Positions 36,623 through 45,494 of a stretch of 64,000 nt of DNA are shown piece by piece. The notes under the pieces are model-generated. The model had not been told where the DNA came from. It was given only the letters and a program-made list of their open reading frames with translations, and ran no database searches. A program made the position numbers and the translations under genes. Each line of letters opens with the position of its first letter. Position 1 is the stretch's first letter. The stretch is from Sphingomonas sp. IC081 (GTDB lineage: Bacteria > Pseudomonadota > Alphaproteobacteria > Sphingomonadales > Sphingomonadaceae): the NCBI RefSeq assembly GCF_006874585.1, contig NZ_CP029761.1:1189001-1253000 (forward strand), in the 5' to 3' direction.

Positions 36623-37279
36623 TTACTTGATCGGGCAATCCGGCGCGAGGCGCATGTCGAGGTAGTTGTCGACCGAGCGCATCAGGTCGTCCATCTCGTT
36701 CTCGAAGAAGTGGTTCGCGCGCGGGATCTCGTCGTGGTGGATGGTGATGTGCTTCTGCGTGCGCAGCTTGTCGACCAGCTTCTGCACGGCATTGGGCGTC
36801 ACCACCGTGTCCGCCGCGCCCTGGATGATGATGCCCGAGGCCGGGCAGGGGGCGAGGAACGAGAAGTCGTACATGTTGGCCGGCGGCGCCACCGAGATAA
36901 AGCCGCGGATTTCCGGGCGGCGCATCAGCAGCTGCATGCCGATCAGCGCGCCGAACGAATAGCCCGCGATCCAGGTGGACGAAGCCTCGGGGTGGATCGA
37001 CTGCACCCAGTCGAGCGCCGCTGCCGCGTCGGACAGTTCGCCCACGCCGTTGTCGAAGCTGCCCTGGCTGCGGCCGACACCGCGGAAGTTGAAGCGCAGC
37101 GTCGCGAAGCCGCGCGCCACGAACGTCTTGTAGAGGTGCTGGGTGATGCGGTCGTTCATCGTGCCGCCCGCCTGCGGGTGCGGGTGGAGGATCATCGCCA
37201 CCGGTGCGCGCGGGCGCGTTGCGGGCTGGAAGCGGCCTTCGAGGCGGCCTTCGGGTCCGGGAAAGATGACTGATGGCAT
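36623..37279 (-). CDS. Alpha/beta hydrolase (dienelactone hydrolase-like)
   Basis: A 218-residue cytoplasmic serine hydrolase. The nucleophile elbow is IAGYSFGALIG, and oxyanion-region features ILHPHPQAGGTM and FRGVGRSQGSFDNG match a family of short hydrolases common in proteobacteria. Asp and His of the triad are likely in IIIQGAADTVV and RANHFFE. The start is the ATG of MPSVIFPGPEG, as in relatives; a longer reading adds 22 unlikely residues. It is divergent from the cysteine desulfurase pair. Confidence 0.85.
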   Translation of the reverse strand: MPSVIFPGPEGRLEGRFQPATRPRAPVAMILHPHPQAGGTMNDRITQHLYKTFVARGFATLRFNFRGVGRSQGSFDNGVGELSDAAAALDWVQSIHPEASSTWIAGYSFGALIGMQLLMRRPEIRGFISVAPPANMYDFSFLAPCPASGIIIQGAADTVVTPNAVQKLVDKLRTQKHITIHHDEIPRANHFFENEMDDLMRSVDNYLDMRLAPDCPIK

Positions 37280-37413
37280 GTGTTTTGCGGGCCTGACCTG
37301 TTGAAACTCCCGCGAAATACCGCCGGCCATTGGCCGCATCGACATTCACGGGAGTGGTAAAGGAATGGATCGCTATATAGAAACACTGGGCCCAAAAACA
37401 ACTTTTGCAGAAC
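37280..37413. promoter_or_regulatory. Divergent intergenic region, hydrolase / cysteine desulfurase
   Basis: This 134-bp region contains CTATATAG at 37373-37380, an AT-rich symmetric box that could serve as a -10 element in either direction. No good -35 is visible, so the call is tentative. Confidence 0.3.
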
Positions 37414-38469
37414 ATGGCCTCTCAAACGATCTATCTCGATCACGCCGCGACCACTCCGATCATGCCCGAAGCGCGCGAAGCCTGGCTTGAAGGCGCCGCG
37501 ATCTGGGCGAATCCGTCCAGTCCGCACAAGGCCGGACGCGCCGCCCGCGCCGCGCTGGAGCAGGCGCGCGAACGGGTGAAACAGGCGCTCGGCTGGCAGG
37601 GTGAACTGATTTTCACCTCGGGCGCCAGCGAGGCCCTGGCGATTGGGCTTGGCCGGGCCAAGGCGGAGCGGCGGCTGGTCTCGGCGGTGGAGCACGATGC
37701 GGTGTTTCGTGCCGCGCCCGGCGCGCTGGAATTGCCGGTGCGCGAAGGCGAGGTCGATCCCGAGGCTCTGGCGGCTGCGTTGGCTGACGGTGGACGGGCG
37801 GTGGTCGCGGTCCAGTCGGTCAATTCGGAAACCGGCACGATCTTGCTGCCCTACGCACGCAATCCGCTGATCGAGCAGGTGCGCGCGGCGGGCGGGCTGG
37901 TGCTGGCGGACTGTTCGCAAAGCGCCGGCAAGGCGCCGCTTCCCGATGCCGACATGGTGGTGCTGTCGGCGCACAAGCTGGGCGGCCCGATCGGCATCGG
38001 CGCGCTGCTGGTGAAGGACTGGGCCATGCTGGAGCCGAGCGGCGGGCAGGAGCGCGGCTACCGTGCGGGCACCGAAAACCTGCCCGGCGCGATGGGCTTT
38101 GCAGCGGCGCTTGAGGCGCGCGGGCTGGAGGACTGGGCAACCACCGCCGAGCAGCGGTTCGATTTCAAGAACGCGCTGTTCAGGCATGGCGAGGTGATCC
38201 AGCCCGGGGTGCAGTGCTCGCATATCTTTGCCGTGGCCGCGCCGCGTCTGGCGGCGACGGCAATGCTCATCCGCATGGATGCGATGGGCTTCGCGATCTC
38301 GGCGGGCAGCGCCTGTTCCTCGGGTACGCTCAAGCAGAGCCGGGTGCTGAAGGGCTTCGGCATCGACGAGGATCTTGCCCGCCGCACCGTGCGTGTGAGC
38401 ATCGGCTGGAACACCACGCCCGCCGAACTCGATGCCTTTGCCGAGGCCTGGGCGCAGGTGAACGCGTGA
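37414..38469 (+). CDS. Cysteine desulfurase family protein (first of a pair)
   Basis: A 351-residue PLP-dependent aminotransferase-fold enzyme of the NifS/IscS type, which takes sulfur from cysteine. The Schiff-base lysine is Lys188 in LSAHKLGGPIGIGA, and the active-site loop cysteine is Cys301 in SAGSACSSGTLKQSR. The start is ATG; an in-frame TTG lies three codons upstream. Its stop overlaps the next desulfurase start by 4 bp (GTGA). Both copies keep catalytic residues, so both may be active or may form a heterodimer. Confidence 0.92.
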   Translation: MASQTIYLDHAATTPIMPEAREAWLEGAAIWANPSSPHKAGRAARAALEQARERVKQALGWQGELIFTSGASEALAIGLGRAKAERRLVSAVEHDAVFRAAPGALELPVREGEVDPEALAAALADGGRAVVAVQSVNSETGTILLPYARNPLIEQVRAAGGLVLADCSQSAGKAPLPDADMVVLSAHKLGGPIGIGALLVKDWAMLEPSGGQERGYRAGTENLPGAMGFAAALEARGLEDWATTAEQRFDFKNALFRHGEVIQPGVQCSHIFAVAAPRLAATAMLIRMDAMGFAISAGSACSSGTLKQSRVLKGFGIDEDLARRTVRVSIGWNTTPAELDAFAEAWAQVNA

Positions 38470-39545
38470 TCTACCTCGACTATCAGGCCACCACCCCGCT
38501 CGCCCCGGAGGCGCGCGACGCCATGCTGCCCTGGCTGGGCGGGCCTGAGGGCATGGGGTTCGCCAATCCGCACAGCCCGCATCGGCCGGGGCGCGGCGGC
38601 GCCGCCATCGTCGAGGTCGCGCGCGAGCAGGTTGCGGCGCTTTTGCCGCCGGGTGGGAGGGTGATCTTCACCTCGGGCGCTACCGAGGCGATCAACCTCG
38701 CGCTGCAGGGCAGCGGCGCGCGGCGTCTCGCCGTTTCGGCCATCGAGCATGCCGCCGTGCTGGACACCGCGCGGGCGATCGATCCCGAGGTGTCGGTGCT
38801 GCCCGTCGATGGCCAAGGACTGATCGCCAGCGATGCATCGATCCCGGAGGGGTCCGGCCTTGTCGCGGTGATGCAGGTCAACAACGAGATCGGCACGATC
38901 CAGCCGGTCGAGGCGCTGGCCGAGGCGGCGCACCGGGCAGGCGCGCTGTTCCTGTGCGACGGGGTGCAGGGCGCGGGCAAGCTCGCCGCGCCCCAGGGCG
39001 CGGACCTGATCGCGATCTCGGCGCATAAGCTCTACGGCCCCAAGGGCATCGGCGCGCTGTGGATTCGCGATGGGATCGACCTCAAGCCGCTGATCCACGG
39101 CGGCGGTCAGGAGCAGGGCCTGCGCTCCGGCACGCTGAGCCCCGCGCTCTGTGCCGGGTTCGGCGCGGCGGCGGCATTGGCGGCGACCCGCATGGACGAG
39201 GACGCCGCCCATGTCGAAATGCTCTGGGCCCACGCCCGCGCGATCCTTGCCCGCTGGGTGCTGAACGGCTCGGCCGAGCATCGCTGGCGCGGAAACCTCA
39301 ATCTGCGGCTGGCGGGGCTCGATGTCGCGCGGCTGATGTCGGACCTTCGGAACATCGCGTTTTCCGCCGGTTCCGCCTGCGCCAGCGGCTCGGGACGGCC
39401 CAGTCACGTGCTCAAGGCACTGGGACTTTCGGACGCGGAGGCCAAAAGCTCTATCCGTCTGGGATTCGGGAGATATAGTGGCCTCAGGGAAATCGAGGAT
39501 GCCTGCACACGAATAGAAGCCGCGGCAGCGGTGCAGGGAGTCTGA
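38466..39545 (+). CDS. Cysteine desulfurase family protein (second of a pair)
   Basis: A 359-residue NifS/IscS-like enzyme, clearly related to the gene before it but diverged. Lys188 is in ISAHKLYGPKGIGAL and the catalytic Cys305 in SAGSACASGSGRPSH. The start is GTG, overlapping the previous stop, which ties the two in one operon. A 2Fe-2S ferredoxin gene follows after 1 bp. The pair probably supplies sulfur for cluster assembly or thio-modification; the specific route is inferred. Confidence 0.92.
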   Translation: MIYLDYQATTPLAPEARDAMLPWLGGPEGMGFANPHSPHRPGRGGAAIVEVAREQVAALLPPGGRVIFTSGATEAINLALQGSGARRLAVSAIEHAAVLDTARAIDPEVSVLPVDGQGLIASDASIPEGSGLVAVMQVNNEIGTIQPVEALAEAAHRAGALFLCDGVQGAGKLAAPQGADLIAISAHKLYGPKGIGALWIRDGIDLKPLIHGGGQEQGLRSGTLSPALCAGFGAAAALAATRMDEDAAHVEMLWAHARAILARWVLNGSAEHRWRGNLNLRLAGLDVARLMSDLRNIAFSAGSACASGSGRPSHVLKALGLSDAEAKSSIRLGFGRYSGLREIEDACTRIEAAAAVQGV

Positions 39546-39546
39546 A

Positions 39547-39879
39547 TTGTTGAACGTCAGATTTGTTACCGCCGAAGGAGCCTCCGTCACGGCCGAGGCC
39601 GAACCGGGCACGCGCCTGCTTGCGCTTGCGCAGCGCTGCGGCATGCCGCTTGAGGGAACCTGCGAGGGGCAGATGGCCTGTTCCACCTGTCACGTGATCG
39701 TCTCGCCCGACTGGTTCGACGTTCTGGAGCCTGCCTCCAACGACGAGGAAGACATGCTGGACCTTGCCGCCGGCGTCACCCGCACCAGCCGCCTTGCCTG
39801 CCAGATCGAACTGACGGACGCGCTCGACGGCCTTGAAGTGCGCATCCCCGGCCTCTCGCGGGACATGCAGATCGGCTGA
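39547..39879 (+). CDS. 2Fe-2S ferredoxin (adrenodoxin type)
   Basis: A 110-residue electron carrier. The cluster ligands are Cys39, Cys45 and Cys48 (CEGQMACSTC) and Cys85 (RLACQIE), the C-x5-C-x2-C...C pattern of adrenodoxin/Fdx proteins used in iron-sulfur assembly or monooxygenase systems. The start appears to be TTG, immediately after the desulfurase stop; a second TTG follows as codon 2. Co-transcription with the desulfurases suggests a role in cluster assembly. Confidence 0.93.
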   Translation: MLNVRFVTAEGASVTAEAEPGTRLLALAQRCGMPLEGTCEGQMACSTCHVIVSPDWFDVLEPASNDEEDMLDLAAGVTRTSRLACQIELTDALDGLEVRIPGLSRDMQIG

Positions 39880-39970
39880 TCGCGATAAATCGGAACGAAT
39901 CGGGAAACCAAGCTCTGGAAAACGCTGGAATCCGACTTGGCACCGGGCGGGGCGCTGCTAGGTTCCGCGC

Positions 39971-42265
39971 ATGGTGACCACGACCGACGAAGACTCCGAT
40001 CCGTTCGACGCCATTGTCGACGCGCCTTTCGATGCCGCGCTCTCGCAGCGCTACCTCGTCTATGCGCTCTCGACGATCACGGCGCGCTCGCTGCCGGACT
40101 TGCGCGACGGGATGAAGCCGGTGCACCGCCGCCTGCTCTGGGCGATGCGGCAGCTCAAGCTCGATCCCGCCAGTGCCTACAAGAAGTCGGCCCGCGTCGT
40201 CGGCGACGTCATCGGCAAATACCACCCGCATGGCGACGCCTCGGTCTACGATGCGATGGTCCGCCTCGCGCAGGACTTCTCGCTGCGCTATCCGCTGGTG
40301 CAGGGGCAGGGCAACTTCGGCAATATCGACGGCGATAACGCCGCCGCCTACCGCTATACCGAAGCGCGCCTGACACGCACGGCGATCCACCTCATGGCGG
40401 GGCTGGACGAAGGCACCGTCGATTTCGTTCCCACCTACAACGGCGAAGAGAGCGAGCCGGACATCTTCCCCGGCATGTTCCCGAACCTGCTGGCGAACGG
40501 CTCGACCGGCATCGCCGTGGGCATGGCCACCTCGATCCCCAGCCACAACGTCGCCGAGATCATCGATGCGACGATGATGCTGATCGACAATCCCCAGGCC
40601 GAGCATGACCAGCTCATGCAGGTGTTCCACGGCCCGGACTTCGCGACCGGCGGCCTGGTGGTCGACAGCCCCGAGGCGATCAGCCACGCCTACGAGACCG
40701 GCAAGGGCGCGTTCCGCGTGCGCGGCCGGTTCTCGACCGGAAAGGACGAGGCGGGCAACTGGGAAGAGACCGGGATCGAGAAGCTGGGCAGCGGCCAGTG
40801 GCAGCTGGTCATTTCCGAAATCCCCTACATGCTGCCCAAGGGCAAGCTGATCGAGCAGGTCGCCGCGCTGATCGGCGACAAGAAGCTGCCGATCCTCGAA
40901 GACATCCGCGACGAGAGCGACGAGCAGATCCGCATCGTCTTTGTGCCCAAGAGCCGCAACGTCGATCCCGAGATGCTGAAGGAGAGCCTCTACAAGCTCA
41001 CCGATCTCGAAAGCCGCTTCTCGCTCAATCTCAACGTGCTGGATTCGCACCGCACGCCGGGGGTGATGGGCCTCAAGCTGCTGCTGTCCGAATGGGTCTA
41101 CAGCCAGATCGACATCCTGCTGCGCCGCACCCGGCACCGGCTGGAAAAGATCGCCTCGCGGCTGGAGCTGGTTGCCGGCTACATCATCGCCTACCTCAAC
41201 CTCGACCGGATCATCGAGATCATCCGCACCGAGGACGAGCCCAAGGCGGTGATGATGGCCGAGTTCGAGCTGACCGACCGTCAGGCCGAAGCCATCCTCA
41301 ACATGCGCCTGCGTTCCTTGCGCAAGCTGGAGGAGATGGAGCTTCGCAAGGAGCATGAGGACCTGCTGAAGGAGCAGGACGAACTCAACAAGCTGCTCGA
41401 AAGCCCGGCCCGCCAGCGCACGCGCCTGAAGCGCGACCTGACCACGCTACGCAAGGAATATGCCGAGGATACCGTGCTCGGCCGTCGCCGCACGACGATC
41501 GCGCAGGCCAGGCCGACGGTCGAGTTCAGCATGGACGCGATGATCGAGAAGGAGCCGGTGACGGTGATCCTCTCGGCGCGCGGCTGGGTGCGTGCGGCCA
41601 AGGGGCACGTGGCTCTGGACGGCGATTTCAAGTTCAAGGAAGGCGATGGCCCGGCTTTCGCCTTCCATGCGCAGACCACCGACAAGATCCTGATCGCGCT
41701 CGACAATGGCCGTTTCTACACGGTCGGCGCCGACAAGCTGCCGGGTGCGCGCGGGTTTGGCGAGCCGATCCGCACGATGGTCGACATCGATGCCGATGCG
41801 CACATCATCGCCGCGCTGGTCTACAAGCCGAAGTCGCAGATCCTGCTGGCCTCCAACATCGGGCGCGGCTTCGCGGTGGAAGCCGAGGACCTGCTTGCCG
41901 AAACCCGCAAGGGCCGTGCGGTAATGTCCACCAAGCCGGGCATCCACCTCAAGATCGTGCGCGAGATTCCGGCGGAGCACGATCACGTGGCCGTGGTGGG
42001 CGACAACCGCAAGCTGGTGATCTTCAGCCTCGAGGAACTGCCGCTGATGGCCAAGGGGCAGGGCGTCACGCTCCAGCGCTACCGCGACGGCGGGCTGTCG
42101 GACCTCATTACCCTCAGGCTGGAGGATGGTCTTTCGTGGACGATGGGCGGCGAGACCGGCCGCACGCGCAACGAGAAGGACATGGGCCTGTGGAAGGTCG
42201 CGCGCGGCGCGGCCGGCCGCTTGCCGCCGACCGGATTCCCGCGCGACAACAAGTTCCAGGGTTAG
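39971..42265 (+). CDS. parC: DNA topoisomerase IV subunit A
   Basis: The DNA breakage and rejoining subunit of topoisomerase IV, which separates linked daughter chromosomes. The 764-residue protein has the catalytic tyrosine at Tyr129 in AAYRYTEARL and the C-terminal beta-pinwheel DNA-wrapping domain. The quinolone-resistance region reads YHPHGDASVYDAM, with alanine at the position that is serine in E. coli ParC (Ser80). The start is the ATG of MVTTTDEDSD. The 91 bp before it show no gene. Confidence 0.96.
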   Translation: MVTTTDEDSDPFDAIVDAPFDAALSQRYLVYALSTITARSLPDLRDGMKPVHRRLLWAMRQLKLDPASAYKKSARVVGDVIGKYHPHGDASVYDAMVRLAQDFSLRYPLVQGQGNFGNIDGDNAAAYRYTEARLTRTAIHLMAGLDEGTVDFVPTYNGEESEPDIFPGMFPNLLANGSTGIAVGMATSIPSHNVAEIIDATMMLIDNPQAEHDQLMQVFHGPDFATGGLVVDSPEAISHAYETGKGAFRVRGRFSTGKDEAGNWEETGIEKLGSGQWQLVISEIPYMLPKGKLIEQVAALIGDKKLPILEDIRDESDEQIRIVFVPKSRNVDPEMLKESLYKLTDLESRFSLNLNVLDSHRTPGVMGLKLLLSEWVYSQIDILLRRTRHRLEKIASRLELVAGYIIAYLNLDRIIEIIRTEDEPKAVMMAEFELTDRQAEAILNMRLRSLRKLEEMELRKEHEDLLKEQDELNKLLESPARQRTRLKRDLTTLRKEYAEDTVLGRRRTTIAQARPTVEFSMDAMIEKEPVTVILSARGWVRAAKGHVALDGDFKFKEGDGPAFAFHAQTTDKILIALDNGRFYTVGADKLPGARGFGEPIRTMVDIDADAHIIAALVYKPKSQILLASNIGRGFAVEAEDLLAETRKGRAVMSTKPGIHLKIVREIPAEHDHVAVVGDNRKLVIFSLEELPLMAKGQGVTLQRYRDGGLSDLITLRLEDGLSWTMGGETGRTRNEKDMGLWKVARGAAGRLPPTGFPRDNKFQG

Positions 42266-42283
42266 CTTTTGCGAGATTAAACC

Positions 42284-42373
42284 TTGTCGTCCCCGCGCAG
42301 GCGGGGACCCCGCTTTTCCTTCGCGGTTTGGCAGAAGGTAGCGGGGCCCCCGCCTGCGCGGGGGCGACGAGGT
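42284..42373. repeat. Sphingomonad-type GC-rich palindrome
   Basis: CGTCCCCGCGCAGGCGGGG at the left and CCCCGCCTGCGCGGGGGCGACG at the right are inverted copies around a ~40-bp centre with GCTTTTCCTTCGCGG. This kind of CCCCGC-GCAGGCGGGG palindrome is common in intergenic DNA of this group. It lies between parC and the convergent aspartic protease gene and could end transcription in either direction. Confidence 0.7.
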
Positions 42374-42401
42374 GTTTGTTGTGAGGGCGTGCGACGGCTC
42401 A

Positions 42402-42427
42402 GGCTACGCTCCCCTGCTTTAACCTTT
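42402..42427 (-). repeat. 3' element shared with the aminopeptidase gene end
   Basis: On the minus strand it reads AAGGTTAAAGCAGGGGAGC and onward, starting about 6 nt after the aspartic protease stop. It matches 4158-4183 at most positions. Confidence 0.55.
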
Positions 42428-42432
42428 CTTCT

Positions 42433-43077
42433 TCACCCGCCCGAAGCGGCAGCCTTGGGCACCAGGATCAGCTGGTTGTTCTCCACCCGCCACGATCCGA
42501 GCTGCGAGAGCAGGTTCATCCCGATCACATTGGTTTCCACCTCGTTGTCCGGCCCGATGGCGACCGGCAGCGAGGTCGCCTCGATCGAGCCGAAGCGCAG
42601 CGAGCCGGCGGTCGCCATGCGGGCGACGATGGTGCCGTTCGCGGTATCCAGCATCACGCCCTGATCGCCGTCGTCCGGCAGGATCCCGGCGCGCTGGGCG
42701 ACGGATTGCGAGATGCCGGTATAGGTCGCGCCGGTATCGATGAGGAAGTTCACCGGCTGGCCGTTGAGCTGCGCTTCCACCCAGAAATGTCCGTCGGTGC
42801 GCAGCGGTAGCACGGTCTGCGCGCCTTGCACCGTGGCCGGGCGCAACTGGTCGAGCCAGAGCGCGGCGTCGGAGCGGTGGGCGTTGCCGGCGAGGCTGGC
42901 CACGGTCAGCAGCAGGGCGGCGGTGAGGCCCAGATAGGAGGTGTTGCGCAGCCCGTGGCTGAGGCGCGGGTAACGCACCGTCAGCATGCCCGCCAGGATC
43001 GAGACCAGGATCGCCGCGATGGTCAGCGCCATCAGCGGCTTCTGGTAGAGGAATTCGGATAGTTCGCCGAGATTCAC
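42433..43077 (-). CDS. Membrane-anchored retropepsin-like aspartic protease
   Basis: A 214-residue protein with two N-terminal membrane segments (about 15-33 and 47-64) followed by a periplasmic aspartic protease domain of clan AA (TIGR02281-like). The catalytic motif is FLIDTGATYT with Asp114, then the flap-like ...VARMATAGSLRFG and VIGMNLLSQLGSW. Such proteins act as dimers; the substrate is unknown. Its start overlaps the cca stop by 4 bp. Confidence 0.88.
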   Translation of the reverse strand: MNLGELSEFLYQKPLMALTIAAILVSILAGMLTVRYPRLSHGLRNTSYLGLTAALLLTVASLAGNAHRSDAALWLDQLRPATVQGAQTVLPLRTDGHFWVEAQLNGQPVNFLIDTGATYTGISQSVAQRAGILPDDGDQGVMLDTANGTIVARMATAGSLRFGSIEATSLPVAIGPDNEVETNVIGMNLLSQLGSWRVENNQLILVPKAAASGG

Positions 43078-44258
43078 GAGTTCTGCTCCGCCAGTTCGGC
43101 GTCGAGCAGGGCATCGACGCGGGCCGCCGCGGGGAAGCCTTCGGCAATCCAGCGCTCTTCCACGCGGCGCAGCAGGCGGGCGACTTGCGGCCCGGCGCTG
43201 ACGCCGCGAGCGACGATCTGGCCGCCTTTCAGCGGAAACGCGGGGATCTGCCAGCCGGTGATCGATGCGGCGTCGGCCCCGGCGATCAGCAGCCGGTCGA
43301 GCGCGCCGTCCTGGCCGAGGCGGTAGGCGAGGGCGCGGGCCTCGCCGGGCTCGGCCTCGCGCGCGGCGGCGAGGGCCAGGCGCTTTTTCTGCGCGCCGGA
43401 GAGGCGAAAGCGCGAGGCAACCTGTTCGGCCAGCGGCACTTGCGCCGGTAGCAGCGCGGCAAGACGGCGCAGCGGATCGGGGCCGATGTCCTGTGCCTGC
43501 TCGGCAGCGACCAGCGCGGCAAGGGCAGCGGGATCGGCTTCGGGCAGGATGACGGCAAGCACGCCAAGCTCTGCCATGCGCGCTACGGTCGGCGCGGGAT
43601 CGGGCAGGCCGAGGAGGTTCATCATCTCCATGCCCACGCGCTCGCGGGACAGGCCCTTGAGCGTGGCGGCGAGTTCGGAGCAGGCGCGTTCGGCTTCCTC
43701 GTCCGCCGGTTGCGACCCGAACCGGGCCTGGAAGCGGAAGTAGCGCAGGATCCGCAAGTGATCCTCGCGGATGCGCTGGCGGGCGTCGCCGATGAAACGC
43801 ACGCGGCGCTCGGCAAGGTCGGCAAGGCCGCCGAAATAGTCGACGATTTCGCCGTTCAGCGGATCGGCATAGAGTGCGTTGATCGTGAAGTCCCGGCGGG
43901 CGGCATCGTCGCGCCAGTCCTCGGCGAACTCCACGGTGGCACGGCGACCGTCGGTGGAGACGTCGTGGCGCAGGGTGGTGATCTCCACCGGCCCGCCGGG
44001 CAGCACGGCGGTCACGGTGCCGTGTTCGATGCCGGTCGGCACGCGGTGGATGTCGGCGCGCTTGAGGCGGATCATCACTTCGTCCGGTTCCAGCGTGGTG
44101 GCCATGTCGATGTCCTTCACCGGCAGGCCGAGCCGCGTGTCACGCACGGCGCCGCCGACGAAGCGGACGTTCTGCGCGCCCAGCGTGTCGACCAGCGCGG
44201 CGATGTCCTCCCGGTGCATCCATTCGGGTGCGATGCGGGCGGGCAAGTGTTCAGTCAT
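43074..44258 (-). CDS. cca: CCA tRNA nucleotidyltransferase / poly(A) polymerase family
   Basis: Adds or repairs the CCA end of tRNAs. The 394-residue protein has the class II nucleotidyltransferase head with VRFVGGAVRD and catalytic DIDMAT, then RRDFTINALYADP and GDARQRIREDHLRILRYFRF. The helical C-terminal part matches the alphaproteobacterial type. A poly(A) polymerase role cannot be excluded. Its start overlaps the NUDIX gene end by 8 bp. Confidence 0.94.
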   Translation of the reverse strand: MTEHLPARIAPEWMHREDIAALVDTLGAQNVRFVGGAVRDTRLGLPVKDIDMATTLEPDEVMIRLKRADIHRVPTGIEHGTVTAVLPGGPVEITTLRHDVSTDGRRATVEFAEDWRDDAARRDFTINALYADPLNGEIVDYFGGLADLAERRVRFIGDARQRIREDHLRILRYFRFQARFGSQPADEEAERACSELAATLKGLSRERVGMEMMNLLGLPDPAPTVARMAELGVLAVILPEADPAALAALVAAEQAQDIGPDPLRRLAALLPAQVPLAEQVASRFRLSGAQKKRLALAAAREAEPGEARALAYRLGQDGALDRLLIAGADAASITGWQIPAFPLKGGQIVARGVSAGPQVARLLRRVEERWIAEGFPAAARVDALLDAELAEQNS

Positions 44259-44844
44259 TCCAGTCGAGCCTGCGGGAAAGGTTGTGAAGGATCGCCCCGG
44301 TCACGCCCCAGATGCGGTGGTCGTGCCAGTTGATCTCGACAAAGCGGTGGTAGCGGTTTTCCCACTCGACCGAGCAGTGCTGCTGGTTGGCGGGATCGAG
44401 GAGATAGCCCATCGGCGCCTCGAACCACTGCGCCACTTCGGCCGGGTTGGGGTGGATCGGCAGGTCGGCGGGGATCACCGCGAGGACCGGGGTGATCTCG
44501 TAGCCGCTGCCGGTGCGGTAGACGTCGCTGGTGCCCAGCACCTGCACGTCGCGCGGATGGATGCCCAGTTCCTCGTCCGCTTCGCGCAGAGCCGCTTCGA
44601 TCGCGGTCTCGCCGTCATCCAGCCGGCCGCCGGGAAACGCGATCTGGCCGGGATGGGCGCGCATGGTGGAGGGGCGGTGGAGCAGCAGGGTGCCGGGTTT
44701 TTCCCGCTCGGTCAGCGTGATGAGGACGGCGGCGGGCTTGAACTCCGGGATATTCTCGATGCGCGGATCGAGCCAGAGCTGTGGCGGGGCGTTCCTGTGG
44801 GCGGCCTCGAAACGCGGGCGCAGGCGGTCGAACAGCAGGCTCAT
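44251..44844 (-). CDS. NUDIX hydrolase, CoA pyrophosphatase type
   Basis: A 197-residue NUDIX enzyme. The Nudix box GGRLDDGETAIEAALREADE, followed by ELG, is intact and is preceded by the UPF0035/CoA motif LLHRPSTMRAHPGQIAFPG, which marks CoA-diphosphatases (NudL-like) that cleave CoA to phosphopantetheine and 3',5'-ADP. It is coupled by overlap to DUF1285 upstream and cca downstream. Confidence 0.92.
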   Translation of the reverse strand: MSLLFDRLRPRFEAAHRNAPPQLWLDPRIENIPEFKPAAVLITLTEREKPGTLLLHRPSTMRAHPGQIAFPGGRLDDGETAIEAALREADEELGIHPRDVQVLGTSDVYRTGSGYEITPVLAVIPADLPIHPNPAEVAQWFEAPMGYLLDPANQQHCSVEWENRYHRFVEINWHDHRIWGVTGAILHNLSRRLDWND

Positions 44845-45386
44845 GCCGGCACCAGATCGAACGTCGCGCCCTGGCTGGTTACCGACAGATCGCCGCCCGC
44901 GAACGCGATTTCGGCAAGCTGGCCATAAGTGCTGCGGTTGAGGCGGGCTTCGGTGCCGTTGCGCACGGAAAGGTAGATCGCCGGGGTTTCGGGATCGCCA
45001 TGGCTGCGGATCGGGTGGTCGGGCCCGGCGATGACAAGATCGTCGGTGTTGAGGCGGAAAACCAGCGCATCGCCCTCGGCGCGCACGTCGGTGGCGATGA
45101 AGGCGGCGTCCTCGACTTCGATGGAAAGCTTTTCGGCGGGCGTGACCAGCCAGTGCCGGCCCTCATCGTCGCGCAGCAGCAGCGAGGCGAAGGCGCGGAC
45201 CATCGCGGGACGGCGGATCTCACCGCCCTGATGGAACCAGCGGCCATCCGCCGCGATGCGCATTTCGCTGTCGCCGATGACCGCAGGCGACCACTGCGAC
45301 ACCGGCGGCAACTTGCGCGCGGCCATGAGTTCGGCCGCTTGCGAGAGCGTCAGCGCGTTCAGATCGGGCGGCACGTCATAAGGCAT
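44841..45386 (-). CDS. DUF1285 family protein
   Basis: A 181-residue protein of DUF1285, a two-domain fold found across proteobacteria, often next to the CoA-type NUDIX gene and cca as here. It has DGRWFHQGGEIRRPAMVRAF and HWLVTPAEKLSIEVEDAAF. Function is unknown. The start is the ATG of MPYDVPPDLNAL; an upstream GTG-type extension is less like the family. It is the first gene of this four-gene operon. Confidence 0.88.
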   Translation of the reverse strand: MPYDVPPDLNALTLSQAAELMAARKLPPVSQWSPAVIGDSEMRIAADGRWFHQGGEIRRPAMVRAFASLLLRDDEGRHWLVTPAEKLSIEVEDAAFIATDVRAEGDALVFRLNTDDLVIAGPDHPIRSHGDPETPAIYLSVRNGTEARLNRSTYGQLAEIAFAGGDLSVTSQGATFDLVPA

Positions 45387-45461
45387 GGCTATCGCGATGC
45401 CAGATAGGGACGCCCGCGCCAAGGTCCAGCCTGCGATTTAACGCGGGCCGGTTGTTGTGGA

Positions 45462-45494
45462 TCAGCGCAGCCCCAATCAGCGCAGCCCCAATTA
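45462..45494. repeat. Short tandem duplication
   Basis: ATCAGCGCAGCCCCA occurs twice in direct repeat between DUF1285 and the GNAT gene, followed by a shortened third start ATTAGCGGAG. It has no evident function. Confidence 0.5.
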
